This document shows, piece by piece, positions 39,886-49,297 of a stretch of 64,000 nt of DNA. The stretch's first letter is position 1. Every line of letters starts with the position of its first letter. A program made the position numbers and the translations under genes. The DNA is from Nocardia wallacei (lineage in GTDB: Bacteria > Actinomycetota > Actinomycetes > Mycobacteriales > Mycobacteriaceae), in the NCBI RefSeq assembly GCF_014466955.1, contig NZ_AP023396.1, positions 5,022,001-5,086,000 on the forward strand, written 5' to 3'. Below the pieces are notes generated by a model that saw only the letters and a program-made list of their open reading frames with translations, did no database searches and had not been told where the DNA came from.

Positions 39886-41133
39886 TCACAGCGCGCTGCC
39901 GACCTGTCCCGGCTCGACCATGCGCGCGACGAAACTCGCCCGCAGATACCACAGATCGGTCGGCGCGTCCGGATCCAGGCCGGTGAGTGCCGCGATCCGG
40001 TCGAGGCGGCGGCGCACGGCGCTGACCGAGATGCCCAGCCGCCGGGCCGCGGACTCGCGTTTGCACTGCGCGGCGAAGAAGGCGTCGACGGTGTCGACCA
40101 GTTCGGGTTCGTCCTGCAGCGGGTCGAGCAGCGACCGCAGGTGGCGGTTCGCCGGACCCGGTTGCACGAGTTGATATTCGCAGGCCAGATCGCGAAAACG
40201 GTACAGGCCGGGACCGCGGTCCAGCCGCAGCGCCAGGTCCAGCAGTTGATGCGCGCGATCGGCGGCGCGCGGGATCCGGTCGTTCGGCGCCGCGACGAAC
40301 GCCGCGGTCACCGGCGCGTCCGCGGCCTGCGCCAGCCGGTCGACGAGCGCGGCGAGCCGCTCGTCGGCCGCTGCGGCGTCGGCCGCCGCCGGGACCAGCG
40401 CCGTGCCGCCGTCGACGCTCAGCAGCGCCAGCACCCGCGGCCCCGGCTCGCGGGCCAGTTCGGCCTGCACCCGGCGCAGTTTGCGGCGCGCCACCACGCC
40501 GCCGTCCAGGCGCGGATCGTGCTCGTCGGGGTGCGCGCCCAGCGCGACCGCCACCACCAGGTAGGTCTCGGCGAGCTCGACCTCGTTGCGGCGCAACATG
40601 ATCGAATCGAGGCGACCGGTCAGCAGCGCCGACACCAGGGTCTGCGAGGCCACCCGTCGTTCGCCGGTCATGGCCCGCACCTCGTTGACGTAGCCGCGCG
40701 CGACCGCGGTCGACAAGGTCCGCAGCGCCTCGATCAGCACCACGCCCGCGCCGTGCAGGCGCGCCGCCATCTCGAGCCGGGCGCGGTCACCGACCACCGA
40801 CTCGGTGACGGCCTCGACGGCGGCGTGCACCGCGTGCTGGATCGTCTCGACCGGCAGCTCCCGATCCGCCCACCGCGCCGCGATCGCCTCCAGCCGGGCC
40901 GCCGCGCGCTCGGGCACTCGCGCGTCCGCGGCAGCCGCCGCCACGGTGGCCTCCATGCTGCAGCGGACCACCGTGAGCAGATCACCGCGCACACCCGGGT
41001 CCGAGCGCGCCCGATCCGCGACCGCGGACAGGTCCAGGCCGTCCACGATCTTGCGGGACAGCGCCGGATAATTCGGGAGCCCGTGCCCCTCGGCGGAAAT
41101 TCCAGGATTCGCGATACCGTCGGTTACAGTCAC
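39886..41133 (-). CDS. PucR-family transcriptional regulator
   Basis: The 415-residue protein starts at a GTG with GGGAGG 6 nt upstream. The helical N-terminal domain (LEAIAARWADRELPVETIQHAVHAAVEAV) matches the sensor domain of the regulator at 28804-30027. The central region has ARRKLRRVQAELAREPG and LSVDGGTALVPAA, and the C-terminal HTH reads CKRESAARRLGISVSAVRRRLDR with DLWYLRASFVAR after it. It is more diverged than the pair at 10031 and 28804. It precedes the ChoD-type gene on the same strand and is a candidate regulator of it. Confidence 0.9.
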   Translation of the reverse strand: MTVTDGIANPGISAEGHGLPNYPALSRKIVDGLDLSAVADRARSDPGVRGDLLTVVRCSMEATVAAAAADARVPERAAARLEAIAARWADRELPVETIQHAVHAAVEAVTESVVGDRARLEMAARLHGAGVVLIEALRTLSTAVARGYVNEVRAMTGERRVASQTLVSALLTGRLDSIMLRRNEVELAETYLVVAVALGAHPDEHDPRLDGGVVARRKLRRVQAELAREPGPRVLALLSVDGGTALVPAAADAAAADERLAALVDRLAQAADAPVTAAFVAAPNDRIPRAADRAHQLLDLALRLDRGPGLYRFRDLACEYQLVQPGPANRHLRSLLDPLQDEPELVDTVDAFFAAQCKRESAARRLGISVSAVRRRLDRIAALTGLDPDAPTDLWYLRASFVARMVEPGQVGSAL

Positions 41134-41385
41134 GACCGCCCTCCCGATTGGGAGAATTCACTATCGCTCGCCGAATTTCGCTGTAGCACTTCCCCAACCG
41201 GCCATCGATGGATGGTCATGACATTCCCCGTTCGACGCTGCGAGGGCACACAATTGCACGGCGTAATTCGCCAGGGAGAAACTCTATCCCGAACCGCGCG
41301 ACGGGAACAGGTCGAAGTGCACACCGCTGCGCCGAAACGTTGTGCACTCTTGCCGGTGCGCCGCCGGGACGGCCGCGCGGCAGCG

Positions 41386-42645
41386 TCAGCGCCCGTCGGC
41401 GGGGCCCAGCACCCGGACGATCTCCAGTGCCAGCGCCACTTGCAGCGGGCGCTGTTCGAGCGGATACGGCAACAGCGCGCGCACGCGATCGAGCCGGTGC
41501 ACGATGGTGTTCCGGTGGGTGAACAACGCCCGCGCGGTCCGGGTGGTGTTCGAACCCTCGTGCAGATAGACGCGCACCGTCTCGCGCAGTTCGGGGTCGG
41601 CGGAGATCAGATTGCCCAGGGTGCGGGTGACGAACTCGCGTGCGCGCTCCTCGTCGCCGCCGGTGGCCAGCGCCACCACCTCGACCTCGTCGTAGGTCGC
41701 CAGCCGCGCCCCCGAGGGCAGGCGGCGCAGGAGCCGTTGCGCCGCAACGGCATCCAGGTGGGCGCGCCGGAATCCCGCCATCCCCGCGCCGACCGAGCCG
41801 ATCGCCATGCGCACGCCGGGCGCGGTCATCGCGCGCCGCACCTCGGCCAGCGACGGCACCTCCGTGGTCGGCAGCCACACCCACAACGTGGACGGGCTGG
41901 GCACGAGGGTGAGCGGCTGCACCGATCCGGCGGCCTGCGCGAGCGCGTTCACGGCCTGCTCCAGCGGTTCCGGTGCGGCCGGGTACGAGTCGCTCCACAC
42001 GATCGCCGCCAGATGCGTGCGGTCCAGTTCGTACCGCAGCCGCTCACCGGCGCGGCCCGCGCTGATCGGCGCCCCGCCGAGCACCAGATTCAGCGTCTCC
42101 ATCCGCTCGGTGTGGTCGACGTCGGCCAGTTCCCGGCGCTCGCGCTGGATCAGCTCGAACACACCGGCCAGGGTGTCGTCGATGAAAGCGAATATCGAAC
42201 CCATGACGACGTCGAGCAATTCGCGCACCTCGTACGGATCCGGGCTCACGAAGAACGCCAGCTGGGTCCATTTCCGGATGGCCGCATTCTGCCCGGCATG
42301 GAAATTCGTGACCAGCATTTCGTCGAAACCGTGCCGCACCACCGCACGCGCGATCTCGACGTTCTCCGCGGCGAGATTCGGTGCCACGGGCATTCCCGGG
42401 GAGGCGAGATTCGCCAGGCACCAGTGCGTGAGATTGGCGCGCACGCAGGCCCGGACCGCCTCGGCCAGCGCCGGTTCGGCGGCGATGGCCGGGCTGGCGG
42501 CGGCCAGCGAGGCGTCGTCCATCGCCTCGTACATCAGCTCGGGGTGGTCCAGCACCATCTCCACCGCCGACCGCAGCAGCTCGGCGGTCCGCTCCGACGG
42601 CGGTTCCCAGTACCGCGAGCTGACACCGAAGGCGTCGCCGACCAT
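41386..42645 (-). CDS. PucR/CdaR-like transcriptional regulator
   Basis: The 419-residue protein starts at an ATG with GGAGGA 5 nt upstream. The N-terminal helical domain is of the type found in actinobacterial PucR-like regulators (WEPPSERTAELLRSAVEMVLD, FHAGQNAAIRKWTQLA). A GGDEF-like middle (about 200-330) follows, then a C-terminal HTH: RVYLHEGSNTTRTARALFTHRNTIVHRLDRV (in part, NTTRTARALFTHRNTIVHRL). It belongs to a different subfamily from the other PucR proteins in the window. It stands alone, 240 bp upstream of the neighbouring PucR gene and on the same strand. Confidence 0.9.
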   Translation of the reverse strand: MVGDAFGVSSRYWEPPSERTAELLRSAVEMVLDHPELMYEAMDDASLAAASPAIAAEPALAEAVRACVRANLTHWCLANLASPGMPVAPNLAAENVEIARAVVRHGFDEMLVTNFHAGQNAAIRKWTQLAFFVSPDPYEVRELLDVVMGSIFAFIDDTLAGVFELIQRERRELADVDHTERMETLNLVLGGAPISAGRAGERLRYELDRTHLAAIVWSDSYPAAPEPLEQAVNALAQAAGSVQPLTLVPSPSTLWVWLPTTEVPSLAEVRRAMTAPGVRMAIGSVGAGMAGFRRAHLDAVAAQRLLRRLPSGARLATYDEVEVVALATGGDEERAREFVTRTLGNLISADPELRETVRVYLHEGSNTTRTARALFTHRNTIVHRLDRVRALLPYPLEQRPLQVALALEIVRVLGPADGR

Positions 42646-42772
42646 CGCGCTCCTCCGATCCGACGCGTCCCTACCGTCGGTCGGCCAGGCTACGACACCG
42701 CGGCGATGCCCGAAATGTGCTGCGGCGCCGATGATGACGGTCCACAATCCGGACCCGGGCCCACGATGAGAC

Positions 42773-43804
42773 CTAACGCACCCGGCGGGCCAGCGCGGCC
42801 TCGAACATCGGCCACGAGTTGTGCAGGTCCTGCTGCCAGTAGCCCCACGAATGCGTGCCGGTGGGGCGGAAGTCGAAGGTGGCGGGAATGTCCAACTCCC
42901 GCAGCCGGTCTCGCAACTGGTAGGTGCACACGTTCGCGATCGCCTCGAGCGGCGCGCCGAACATCAGCTGCCAGGTGAGCTGCAACAGGTCGCCGCGGGT
43001 GCCCTCGGGGGTGTCCAGCGCGCCGGGGACGCCGGTGCCGGTGGCGACGTAGACGGCCGTCCCGCGCAGCCGGTCGGCGTGCAGGTAGGGGTCGTGGTCG
43101 GCCCACGCCGGATCCGACGGCGGGCCCCACAGGTTGGCGACGTTGCCGCGCTGGCGCGCCACCACGGCCGCCACCATGGCCTGTCCGCCGGGATTGCTGG
43201 TCTGTATGCAGCCGCTGTAGGAACCGATCGCCCGGTACAGCCCCGGCGCGCGCAGCGCGAGCTGGAACACCGAGGTGCCGGCCATCGAGAGCCCGGCGAT
43301 GGCGTTGGCGCCGTTGCCGTTCAGAGCCGCGTCCACGATCGGCGGCAGCTCCGCGGTGAGGAACGTCGCCCAGCGCTGGCGGCCGAGGATCGGGTCGTCG
43401 GAGCGCCAGTCGGCGAAGTAGCTGCCCGCACCGCCGATCGGGATGACGACGTTGACCTGTTCGTCCCGGAAGAACTCGGCGACGTCGGTCTCGTCGTACC
43501 AGCTGCCGTCCACTCCGCCGTTGGCGCCGTTGAGCAGGTACAGCGTCGGCGCGGGCGTCTGCTCGTCGGGGGCGCGCAGCACGCGGGAGCGGACGACGAT
43601 GTTCATCGCGGCCGAGTACACGTACAGGTCGAGGAAGCGGCCGGGATGGGTCTGGATGCGGTCCAGGCGCGAGCCGTCGGCCGACATCGTCACCGGCGGC
43701 TGCCCGTGCGCCACAGTCTGATTCGCGAGCTGCGCGACGGCCAGCAGCAACACCACGAGCAGCGCGCGCCGCATCGGTGCGACGCGCGCGTGGGGTCCGG
43801 TCAC
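42773..43804 (-). CDS. Antigen-85-type mycolyltransferase (esterase family)
   Basis: The 343-residue exported alpha/beta hydrolase has a signal peptide (RRALLVVLLLAVAQLANQTVAHG region). The nucleophile Ser173 lies in GLSMAGTS and the catalytic His318 in GTHSWGYWQ. LYLLNGANGG and GGAGSYFADWRSDD are oxyanion-side motifs of the Ag85 family. Ag85 proteins transfer mycolic acids to trehalose and arabinogalactan outside the membrane. It is the last gene of the PapA-like, GT39, GpgS, mycolyltransferase operon, 34 bp after gpgS. The GTG at 43804 has AAGGA upstream; the ATG at 43774 is an alternative. Confidence 0.92.
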   Translation of the reverse strand: MTGPHARVAPMRRALLVVLLLAVAQLANQTVAHGQPPVTMSADGSRLDRIQTHPGRFLDLYVYSAAMNIVVRSRVLRAPDEQTPAPTLYLLNGANGGVDGSWYDETDVAEFFRDEQVNVVIPIGGAGSYFADWRSDDPILGRQRWATFLTAELPPIVDAALNGNGANAIAGLSMAGTSVFQLALRAPGLYRAIGSYSGCIQTSNPGGQAMVAAVVARQRGNVANLWGPPSDPAWADHDPYLHADRLRGTAVYVATGTGVPGALDTPEGTRGDLLQLTWQLMFGAPLEAIANVCTYQLRDRLRELDIPATFDFRPTGTHSWGYWQQDLHNSWPMFEAALARRVR

Positions 43805-43838
43805 GATAAATCCTTCATCGACGGTGATGGCGGGAGGG

Positions 43839-44777
43839 TCACTGGTTGAGCAGGGAGCAGTCGTAGGAGAGCAGATCCGCCATGGCGGGACGGTCTTCCA
43901 GCGACACCGTGGTGGTGTGCCGCCGCCATCCCGCGCCGTCGGGCCGGTACTGGGTCAGGCCCGTGCCGGAGTCGCCGATGCCGAGCCGGTCCAGCATGGT
44001 GGCCACGATCTGGCGGCTCATCACGGCGAGTTCGTGGGTGGGGCGGTTGCGATGCACCCGGGTGCCCAGGTCCACCTGCCCGATGGCGGACGCGCCGTGG
44101 CGGCGCCAGGTGTCGAGCAGCAGGCCGATCTCGACGCCGTATCCGGGCGCGAACGGCACGGCGGTGAGCAGGTCGCGGGTCGCGGCGTATTCGCCGCCGA
44201 GCGGCTGCACGAGGTCGGCGAGGTCGGGGGCGAGCGCGGTGAGCAGCGGCCGGGCGACCAGCTGGGTGACGCGGCCGCCGCCATCGGCGTCGCCGGAGGG
44301 GTCGTGGCCCAGCGGGCGCCGGTAGCAGCCCTTCACCAGCCGCAATCGGTCGTCGAACAGCAACGGCGCCACCAGCGACGGGACGAAGCGCGGGTCGGGG
44401 TCGCGCAGATCCGAGTCGATGAACACGATGAGGTCGCCGGTCGCGACGGCCAGCGACCGCCACAGCACCTCGCCCTTGCCGGGGCGCGGCGGCAGCGAGG
44501 GCAACGCCTGTTCGCGGGTGTAGACGGCGGTGGCGCCCGCCGCGCGGGCGCGGGCGATGGTGGCGTCGGTGGAACCGGAGTCGACCACGATCAGCTCGTC
44601 CACCAGCGTGCCCACCAGGCCCCGGATCGAGGCCAGCACGCCGCCGACGGTCTCCTGCTCGTTCAACGCCGGAACGACGACCGAAATCGTCCGGCTCCCT
44701 TTGCGTTCGGTCAGTTCCGGGAGCGACCATTCGCCCCGGAACCAGGTGATACCCGTGGTGTCGGCCGTGAGCGACAT
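43839..44777 (-). CDS. gpgS: Glucosyl-3-phosphoglycerate synthase-like GT81 enzyme
   Basis: This 312-residue GT-A glycosyltransferase has VVVPALNEQETVGGVL, the nucleotide-sugar motif LIVVDSGSTDATI, GKGEVLWRSL, the metal-binding DSDLRDPDPRF, and PLGGEYAATRDLL. GpgS makes glucosyl-3-phosphoglycerate from NDP-glucose and 3-phosphoglycerate, the first step to the methylglucose lipopolysaccharides that regulate mycobacterial fatty acid synthesis. The gene starts 5 nt after AAGGAG. In mycobacteria gpgS is not normally in an operon with mycolyltransferases; here it lies 18 bp after a membrane glycosyltransferase and 34 bp before a mycolyltransferase. Confidence 0.9.
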   Translation of the reverse strand: MSLTADTTGITWFRGEWSLPELTERKGSRTISVVVPALNEQETVGGVLASIRGLVGTLVDELIVVDSGSTDATIARARAAGATAVYTREQALPSLPPRPGKGEVLWRSLAVATGDLIVFIDSDLRDPDPRFVPSLVAPLLFDDRLRLVKGCYRRPLGHDPSGDADGGGRVTQLVARPLLTALAPDLADLVQPLGGEYAATRDLLTAVPFAPGYGVEIGLLLDTWRRHGASAIGQVDLGTRVHRNRPTHELAVMSRQIVATMLDRLGIGDSGTGLTQYRPDGAGWRRHTTTVSLEDRPAMADLLSYDCSLLNQ

Positions 44778-44795
44778 CGAATCTCCTTGTGCGCG

Positions 44796-46388
44796 TCAGA
44801 TGCCCGCGTCGAGCACGTTGGTGGTCAGGGCCGGCCAGGTATCGGCCCAGGACCGGACGGGCCGGTCGCAGCGCCAGACGGTGAGCTTGCGGTCGATGCC
44901 GGGGAAACCGAGCCGGTCGTCGAGGCGGGCCACGGGCCGCACGCCGGAGAACGTCCGGCGCAGTTCGGGTTCGGCCGTCGCCGGGGCGACATACAGGACG
45001 GTCGTGGCGGTTTCGGGCGGCGTCCCGAAGTGGGCGAAGCCCCGGTCGGGGCTGTACACCGGGGGCAGGTCCGCGCGGCGGCGGTCGAGAGCGCTTGCCT
45101 GCCAATAGGTGTGCGTGACGATCACGGCGCGCGACCGCGCCTCGGGCGGCAGGTCGCGGTAGGCGTCGCGCACGGTGGCTTCCAGGCGGTCCCAGCCGGT
45201 GGTGCCGAACATGCGCAGGCGGGCCGACAACTGACCCTGCGTCTCGGTCGGCTGCCGGAGTTCTCCGGCCGGTAGCGGCAGCACGAACAGCACCGTGCCG
45301 ACGATCGCGGCGGACACCAGAGCGGAAACCGTTACGGCCGTGGGCATCCAACGGGTCTCGCGGTCGAACAGCCATAGCGCACCGGCCGCGAACACCACCG
45401 GGAACAGGCCCGCCAGATAGTAGGGCCGGGTACCGGTGACCACCAGGAACAGCAGTTGGCACAGCACGGTCACGGCGGCGAATCGGTTGCGGTACAACGC
45501 CGCGGCGGACGTGGCGGACGCACGCGTCCACGCCCACAGTCCCGCTGCGGCGAGGATCCCGCCCAGCAGCCCCACCAGCAGGACCAGTTGCAACGGCAGT
45601 CCCGGGACACCACCGGTCGCGGCCTGCTGCTCCGCGCGGATCACCCCGCCCATCGCCACCTGCGGCCAGCCGTGCCCCGCCTGCCAGAGCAACCCTGGTA
45701 GCGCCGCGCCGCCGAGCACGAGCGCGCACAGCCAGAGCGCGCGGCGGCGCAGCAGTTCGCGCGGGCCGCACAGCGCGATGCCCACGCCGATCCCGAGCAG
45801 CAACACCGGCATCAGCAGCTTCACCTGGATGTCGACGGCGGCCACGACCGCGGCGGCGAGCAGCAGCCGATCATCGCGAATCCGATTCCAGCGCACCAGC
45901 AGCCACACCAGCGCCGCGGTGAGGGTGGTGTCGAGCGCGAAGGTCGACAGCGTCGCCGCCTGCGTCACCAGGAACGGGCAGGTCGCGTAGCCCAGCGCGG
46001 CCGTCACCTGCGCCGCCCGCCGCCCGCCGAACTCCCGGGCCAGCGCGGCGGTCACGACGATCGCCGCGACGGTCGCCAGGATCGCCGGGAACCGCAGCGT
46101 CACAAGTGATCCCGGTGCCAGGGCATCGGCGGCCCACGCGAGCAGCGGTAGCAGCGGACCTTGATCGACGTACCCGAACGCCAAGCGCCGACCCGCCGCC
46201 AGGAAATACAGCTCGTCACCGAAGTAGTCGTACCGGTCGGCGCGCGCGAGCAGCACGGCCGCGGCCACCCCCGCGATCGCGAGCATCGGCCGGAAAGCGA
46301 ACGGCGGCAAGGCTTCCGAAGCGTCTGTGCCCACCGCATCGGACCGGGCGGCAGCCGCGGTAGGCACGTTTCCGGGCGTCGTCGTCAC
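44796..46388 (-). CDS. Polytopic membrane glycosyltransferase, GT39/ArnT-like (PMT_2)
   Basis: The 530-residue protein has an N-terminal tail, about eleven hydrophobic segments and a soluble C-terminal domain of about 150 residues. The first loop carries RADRYDYFGDELYFLAAGRRLAFGYVDQGP (in part, YFGDELYFLAAGR), where the Asp-Glu pair is the catalytic feature of PMT/ArnT-type enzymes that use polyprenyl-phosphate sugars on the outer side of the membrane. The GTG start follows GGAGG. It lies between the PapA-like gene (115 bp) and gpgS (18 bp) and probably transfers a sugar to an envelope lipid or protein. Confidence 0.88.
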   Translation of the reverse strand: MTTTPGNVPTAAAARSDAVGTDASEALPPFAFRPMLAIAGVAAAVLLARADRYDYFGDELYFLAAGRRLAFGYVDQGPLLPLLAWAADALAPGSLVTLRFPAILATVAAIVVTAALAREFGGRRAAQVTAALGYATCPFLVTQAATLSTFALDTTLTAALVWLLVRWNRIRDDRLLLAAAVVAAVDIQVKLLMPVLLLGIGVGIALCGPRELLRRRALWLCALVLGGAALPGLLWQAGHGWPQVAMGGVIRAEQQAATGGVPGLPLQLVLLVGLLGGILAAAGLWAWTRASATSAAALYRNRFAAVTVLCQLLFLVVTGTRPYYLAGLFPVVFAAGALWLFDRETRWMPTAVTVSALVSAAIVGTVLFVLPLPAGELRQPTETQGQLSARLRMFGTTGWDRLEATVRDAYRDLPPEARSRAVIVTHTYWQASALDRRRADLPPVYSPDRGFAHFGTPPETATTVLYVAPATAEPELRRTFSGVRPVARLDDRLGFPGIDRKLTVWRCDRPVRSWADTWPALTTNVLDAGI

Positions 46389-46503
46389 CGTCGCCTCCGG
46401 CCGGCCCCCGGCACCGGCGTCCGGACGCCATGGCCCGGACGGATTCCGGCCTGGACGTCCGTCGGCGGACGCGGCAGCGCGCCGCCGTCGTGCCGTCGCG
46501 GAC

Positions 46504-47922
46504 TCATGACCACGTGTCGGCGCGGATGCCGTAGTCTCCCTCGGCGGCCACCGCGGTGATGACCGAGGTCACCGCCTTCACGTACCGGTCGATCGACTCG
46601 TGGGCCTGCGGGGTGTCCGGGAACAGCACGCTGAGCTTGGTCTGATCGTGGAAGCGGTTCACCCAGGTGTACACCTCGCCCGCGGAGGCGTTGTTGCCGA
46701 AGAGGCCGCCGTTGATCTGGTCGAACATCTCCGCGCCCGCGATCTTGCGGACATCGACGTAGGACAGCATCGGGGCCGCCCAGCCCGGCCGGGTGCGAAT
46801 GCCCAGGTCGGGTGTGACCAGCTCCAGCACCCGGTGCAGCGACACGTCCAGCAGATCCTTCGCGCGCTCGGCGGACTCCTGCGCGGGGCCGACCAGCGTG
46901 GTGAAGGTGTCGTCCGGCCGGATGGCCAGGGTGATCGGAATCAGGTTGGTGTACCAGCCGATCGAGCCCGCCTCCCCCGGCGTACTGCGGGTATTGGCCG
47001 GACTGAACCCGAAATACCAGTCCTTTCCGGTCAATTCGAGCTGGGCGATCGCCAGCGCCACGAACAGGCCGCCGTGGAAGCGGCCGCCGTGATCGACACA
47101 CGCCTGCTCGAACCGGAGTGCTTCTGCCTCACTCATCAGCGGCACGGTCACCACGGCGCCGGTCGTGTACCCGCCGCTGCCGCCGAGTTCCAGCGGAAAC
47201 GACGGCACGTCACCGTCGTTGCGCTGCAACAGTTCCACCCAGCGGCGTACCTGCGGCGACTCCAAAGTCAGTCGGCCGTTGCGCTCTCGTTCCCGGGCAC
47301 AGTGCGCGATATGTCCGTCGACCTCCGCGATCGGCACCTGGCCGCCGGACAATTCGCGCCCGTACAGCGTGAGCAGATCCACACACGACAGCGCCTGCGC
47401 CACCCCGTCGGTGTGCAGGTGGTCCACGGCCGCGTAGACGGTGAACGAGTGGTCGCGTTCGATGACGCCAAAGCTGAAACAGTCCCATGCCTCCGGGCCC
47501 GGCGTCTCTGCCTGCACATGCGCGCGAATGGCCGCGCTGTCGGTGAATTCGCCGTGCTCGGTGGCCTCGAATTCGATATCCTCGGCGGCCGCCACATGGC
47601 GCACGAAACGGCCGTCGGAATCGAGGGCGAACCAGCTGGAGAATGTATCGTGCCGCCGCAGAAAGGCATTCACCGTCCGCGTCATCGCGGCACGGACGGG
47701 CGCACCGGGGATATCGAACGCGATCATGCACAACCGGGATACCCGGAAATCCGCGCCGGAATTGCGGTGCGCGGCCTGCAGATACGCCTCCTGTTGGTAC
47801 GACGGCCGGGCCTCGTGCACCGGCGCCTGCCGCACCGTCGCCCGTGACCTGGGCGAGGCCGTCCAACTGGTCAGCCTGCCCGGCTCCGGATGCCAATCGT
47901 CGAAGAAACCGAAATTGACCAC
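46504..47922 (-). CDS. PapA-like condensation-domain acyltransferase
   Basis: The 472-residue protein begins at a GTG with GAGG 7 nt upstream (VVNFGFFDDWHPEPG). It is a stand-alone condensation/CoA-acyltransferase fold. The active-site HxxxDG appears as HLHTDG in VYAAVDHLHTDGVAQAL, and the bridging DFGWG-like region is seen as INGGLFGNNAS. Length and N-terminus resemble mycobacterial PapA1-PapA3, which acylate trehalose in sulfolipid and polyacyltrehalose synthesis. It is the first gene of the operon with the GT39-like enzyme, GpgS and a mycolyltransferase, so it probably acylates the glycan made there. No adjacent polyketide synthase or MmpL is seen. Confidence 0.85.
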   Translation of the reverse strand: MVNFGFFDDWHPEPGRLTSWTASPRSRATVRQAPVHEARPSYQQEAYLQAAHRNSGADFRVSRLCMIAFDIPGAPVRAAMTRTVNAFLRRHDTFSSWFALDSDGRFVRHVAAAEDIEFEATEHGEFTDSAAIRAHVQAETPGPEAWDCFSFGVIERDHSFTVYAAVDHLHTDGVAQALSCVDLLTLYGRELSGGQVPIAEVDGHIAHCARERERNGRLTLESPQVRRWVELLQRNDGDVPSFPLELGGSGGYTTGAVVTVPLMSEAEALRFEQACVDHGGRFHGGLFVALAIAQLELTGKDWYFGFSPANTRSTPGEAGSIGWYTNLIPITLAIRPDDTFTTLVGPAQESAERAKDLLDVSLHRVLELVTPDLGIRTRPGWAAPMLSYVDVRKIAGAEMFDQINGGLFGNNASAGEVYTWVNRFHDQTKLSVLFPDTPQAHESIDRYVKAVTSVITAVAAEGDYGIRADTWS

Positions 47923-48172
47923 GGATACCTCGATTCGTGTGGCGCAAGAGAAATCGACGCACCGGCGGCGTAACTCGCCGGTAACGTGGTGACGAGTAAA
48001 CGGCAGGTGGGCGGGTCTCACCACCGTCGGCCCCGAATCTTGTGAGCTTCCCCAGGATCGGGCGAGCCACCCGACCGGTCGTCCCAATTCGGCGCGTAAC
48101 CGCTTGTAGCCGTGGAATATCCGGATCTACCGTGGCATCGAACCTGATCGCACGAAGGTAATGGAGGCGCCG

Positions 48173-49243
48173 GTGAGAAGTCGTGGCACACGGTCCGCCG
48201 GGCGGGCCCGGGCGCGTCTCGGGCTGCTGCTCGCGCCGCTGCTCCTCGCCGGGCTGTCGCCGCTGCCGCCCGCCGGGGCCGAGGAACCCGAGCCGGTCGA
48301 CATCCCCGCGCTCACCGCCGCCGCGCTTCCGGCGGCGGACGGTTCGCGCCTGGTCGCCGCCACCGAGAGCGCCGACGGCATGCTCGACCTGCGGGTGCAC
48401 TCCGCGGCCATGACCACCGATCTGACCGTGAAAGTCCGTCCCGCACCGGACGGTTCGCGCCCGGCGCCCGTGCTGTACCTGCTCAACGGCGCCAGCGGCG
48501 GCGCGGATGCCAGCAGTTGGACCGAGCAGACCGACATCACCGAGTTCTTCCGCGACAAACAGGTCACGCTGGTGGTGCCGATGGGCGGCAACGGCAGCTA
48601 CTTCGCCGACTGGCGCTCCGACGACCCGGTGCTGGGGCGGCAGCGGTGGACCACCTTCCTCACCGGTGAACTGCCGACGATCATCGATTCCGCCTTCCGC
48701 GGCACGGGCGCCAACGCCGTCGCGGGGATCTCGATGGCCGGCACCTCGGTATTCCAGCTCGCGCTCGCCGCCCCGGGCCTGTATCGCGCGATCGGCTCCT
48801 ACAGCGGCTGTGTGCAGACCAGTGACCTGCAGGGGCAGGCGTTCGTCGACGCGGTCGTGCTGCGCTGGCGCGGTAACCCCGCCAACCTGTGGGGCCCGCC
48901 GAACGACCCGAGCTGGGCGGCCAACGATCCGTTCCTGCACGCCGAACGCCTGCGCGGCACCGCGATCTACGTGTCCAACGGATCGGGCTTTCCCGGGCCG
49001 CTCGATACTCTCGACGGCCCCGGGATCCACGGCAACTCCGGCAAACTCATCGGGCAGCTGATCAGCGGCGGCGTGCTGGAGGCCATCACCAACCGCTGCG
49101 CGCTGAGCCTGCGTGACCGCCTCGGCGGCCTGGGGATTCCCGCCACCTTCAATCTCCGCCCGGTCGGCACCCATTCGTGGGGCTACTGGCAGGAGGACCT
49201 GCACGACTCCTGGTCGGTCTTCGAACCCGCCCTCGTATCCTGA
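48173..49243 (+). CDS. Antigen-85-type mycolyltransferase (second copy)
   Basis: The 356-residue exported hydrolase starts at a GTG preceded by GGAGG at 5 nt. A signal peptide (basic VRSRGTRSAGRARAR, then GLLLAPLLLAGLSPLPPAGA) ends near residue 36. The nucleophile Ser187 lies in GISMAGTS and the His in GTHSWGYWQ. Compared with the copy at 42773-43804, it has a longer mature N-terminus and a changed region before the last helix (ISGGVLEAITNRCAL). It is divergent from the PapA-like operon across a 250-bp promoter region and probably acts on the same envelope lipids. Confidence 0.92.
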   Translation: MRSRGTRSAGRARARLGLLLAPLLLAGLSPLPPAGAEEPEPVDIPALTAAALPAADGSRLVAATESADGMLDLRVHSAAMTTDLTVKVRPAPDGSRPAPVLYLLNGASGGADASSWTEQTDITEFFRDKQVTLVVPMGGNGSYFADWRSDDPVLGRQRWTTFLTGELPTIIDSAFRGTGANAVAGISMAGTSVFQLALAAPGLYRAIGSYSGCVQTSDLQGQAFVDAVVLRWRGNPANLWGPPNDPSWAANDPFLHAERLRGTAIYVSNGSGFPGPLDTLDGPGIHGNSGKLIGQLISGGVLEAITNRCALSLRDRLGGLGIPATFNLRPVGTHSWGYWQEDLHDSWSVFEPALVS

Positions 49244-49297
49244 CCCGGGCCGAAAACCATTCGCCCCGCGCCGCCCGTCGGCGGTTCACTGGCGGGC

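Noticed and set aside
40141..42978. A 945-codon plus-strand frame across the two PucR genes
   Set aside because: It runs antisense to both regulators, spans two genes and their gap, and is rich in Arg, His and Gln without any motif.
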